Shown here: positions 5,728 to 5,947 of the stretch, piece by piece
Layout of the letters: every line of letters begins with the position of its first letter
Position numbering within the stretch: the stretch's first letter is position 1
Program-made: the position numbers and the translations under genes
Notes under the pieces: generated by a model
Databases searched by the model: none
What the model saw: only the letters and a program-made list of their open reading frames with translations
What the model was told of the DNA's origin: nothing
NCBI GenBank assembly: GCA_025360265.1
Contig: JANYCP010000181.1
Span: 1-5,947 of the forward strand
Reading direction: 5' to 3'
DNA from: Gemmatimonadota bacterium
GTDB lineage: Bacteria; Gemmatimonadota; Gemmatimonadetes; Gemmatimonadales; GWC2-71-9
Length of the DNA: 5,947 nucleotides

Positions 5728-5947
5728 GTTTCTCCGCAATGAGTGAAGCCACCACCGACACCCCAAGCACCAGCACAACGCCAAGTAGCGTTACTCCAGT
5801 CGGCACCGTCAACCAGTGTCCCGCCAGCATCTTGCCGCCGACAAGTATCAGCACCGTCCCGACGCCAACGCCCAGGTAGGCAAAGCGCCCAATCATTGCG
5901 GCGAGCACGAAATACAGCGCGCGCAATCCCACGATGGCGAGGATGTT
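5720..5947 (-). CDS. TerC/Alx family integral membrane protein, C-terminal part
   Basis: The last 75 residues of a minus-strand gene are visible; the rest lies beyond the right edge. The segment opens NILAIVGLRALYFVLA, which matches the conserved SN-FAILGLRA-YF helix of the TerC/Alx family. It continues with RFAYLGVGVGTVLILVGGKM, matching the family's RF-YLK-GL-ILVF-G-KM region, and a last hydrophobic helix ending in AEKRR. The basic tail suggests a cytoplasmic C-terminus. Family members are multi-pass membrane proteins; E. coli Alx is linked to manganese export and alkaline pH, and TerC to tellurite resistance. Which role applies here cannot be told from this fragment. The visible GTG at 5930-5932 is an internal valine, since the frame and family similarity continue to the window edge. 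The gene converges on the cyclase gene with 6 bp between stops and is not part of the ETF operon. Confidence 0.85.
   Translation of the reverse strand, partial: NILAIVGLRALYFVLAAMIGRFAYLGVGVGTVLILVGGKMLAGHWLTVPTGVTLLGVVLVLGVSVVASLIAEKRR

Noticed and set aside
5613..5879. A plus-strand frame of 88 codons at the right end that could look like a small Thr/Pro-rich protein.
   Set aside because: It overlaps the end of the GGDEF domain in another frame and then lies opposite the TerC-like gene, whose helix motifs are clear.

Overview
The window is a compact, GC-rich bacterial segment that is almost wholly coding. Five plus-strand genes lie head to tail and probably form one transcription unit: a glutaryl-CoA dehydrogenase-type acyl-CoA dehydrogenase (1-1191), electron transfer flavoprotein beta (1188-1937) and alpha (1940-2905), an ETF:quinone oxidoreductase (2946-4571), and a membrane-bound GGDEF diguanylate cyclase (about 4568-5713). 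A sixth gene, on the minus strand, converges on them and runs off the right edge. It is the C-terminal part of a TerC/Alx-family membrane protein (5720-5947). No RNA genes, insertion sequences, CRISPR arrays or phage genes were seen. The only non-coding stretches are 2 bp (1938-1939), 40 bp (2906-2945) and 6 bp (5714-5719).

The first four genes make a complete electron path. The dehydrogenase oxidises an acyl-CoA (best guess glutaryl-CoA, from lysine, tryptophan or aromatic breakdown) and passes electrons to the FAD/AMP-containing EtfAB dimer. EtfAB then passes them to the membrane-associated ETF-QO, which reduces the quinone pool. This points to a respiring, amino-acid- or fatty-acid-oxidising bacterium. 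The base composition, protein style and non-canonical starts (TTG, GTG, GTG) would suit a Gemmatimonadota-like lineage, but that is a guess from style and not shown by any marker.

Three points deserve attention. First, the ETF-QO iron-sulfur domain keeps three of the four usual cluster cysteines. The fourth position is Thr520, and the loop after it is about four residues shorter than in the human enzyme. Second, the only real intergenic gap holds a perfect 9-bp inverted repeat that would put the ETF-QO Shine-Dalgarno sequence in the loop and its GTG start codon in the stem. Third, a diguanylate cyclase with intact active and inhibitory sites is joined to the ETF-QO gene by a 4-nt stop/start overlap, which suggests that c-di-GMP signalling is expressed together with this electron-transfer module. 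The cyclase and terC-like genes end 6 bp apart inside a shared imperfect inverted repeat that may act as a weak terminator.
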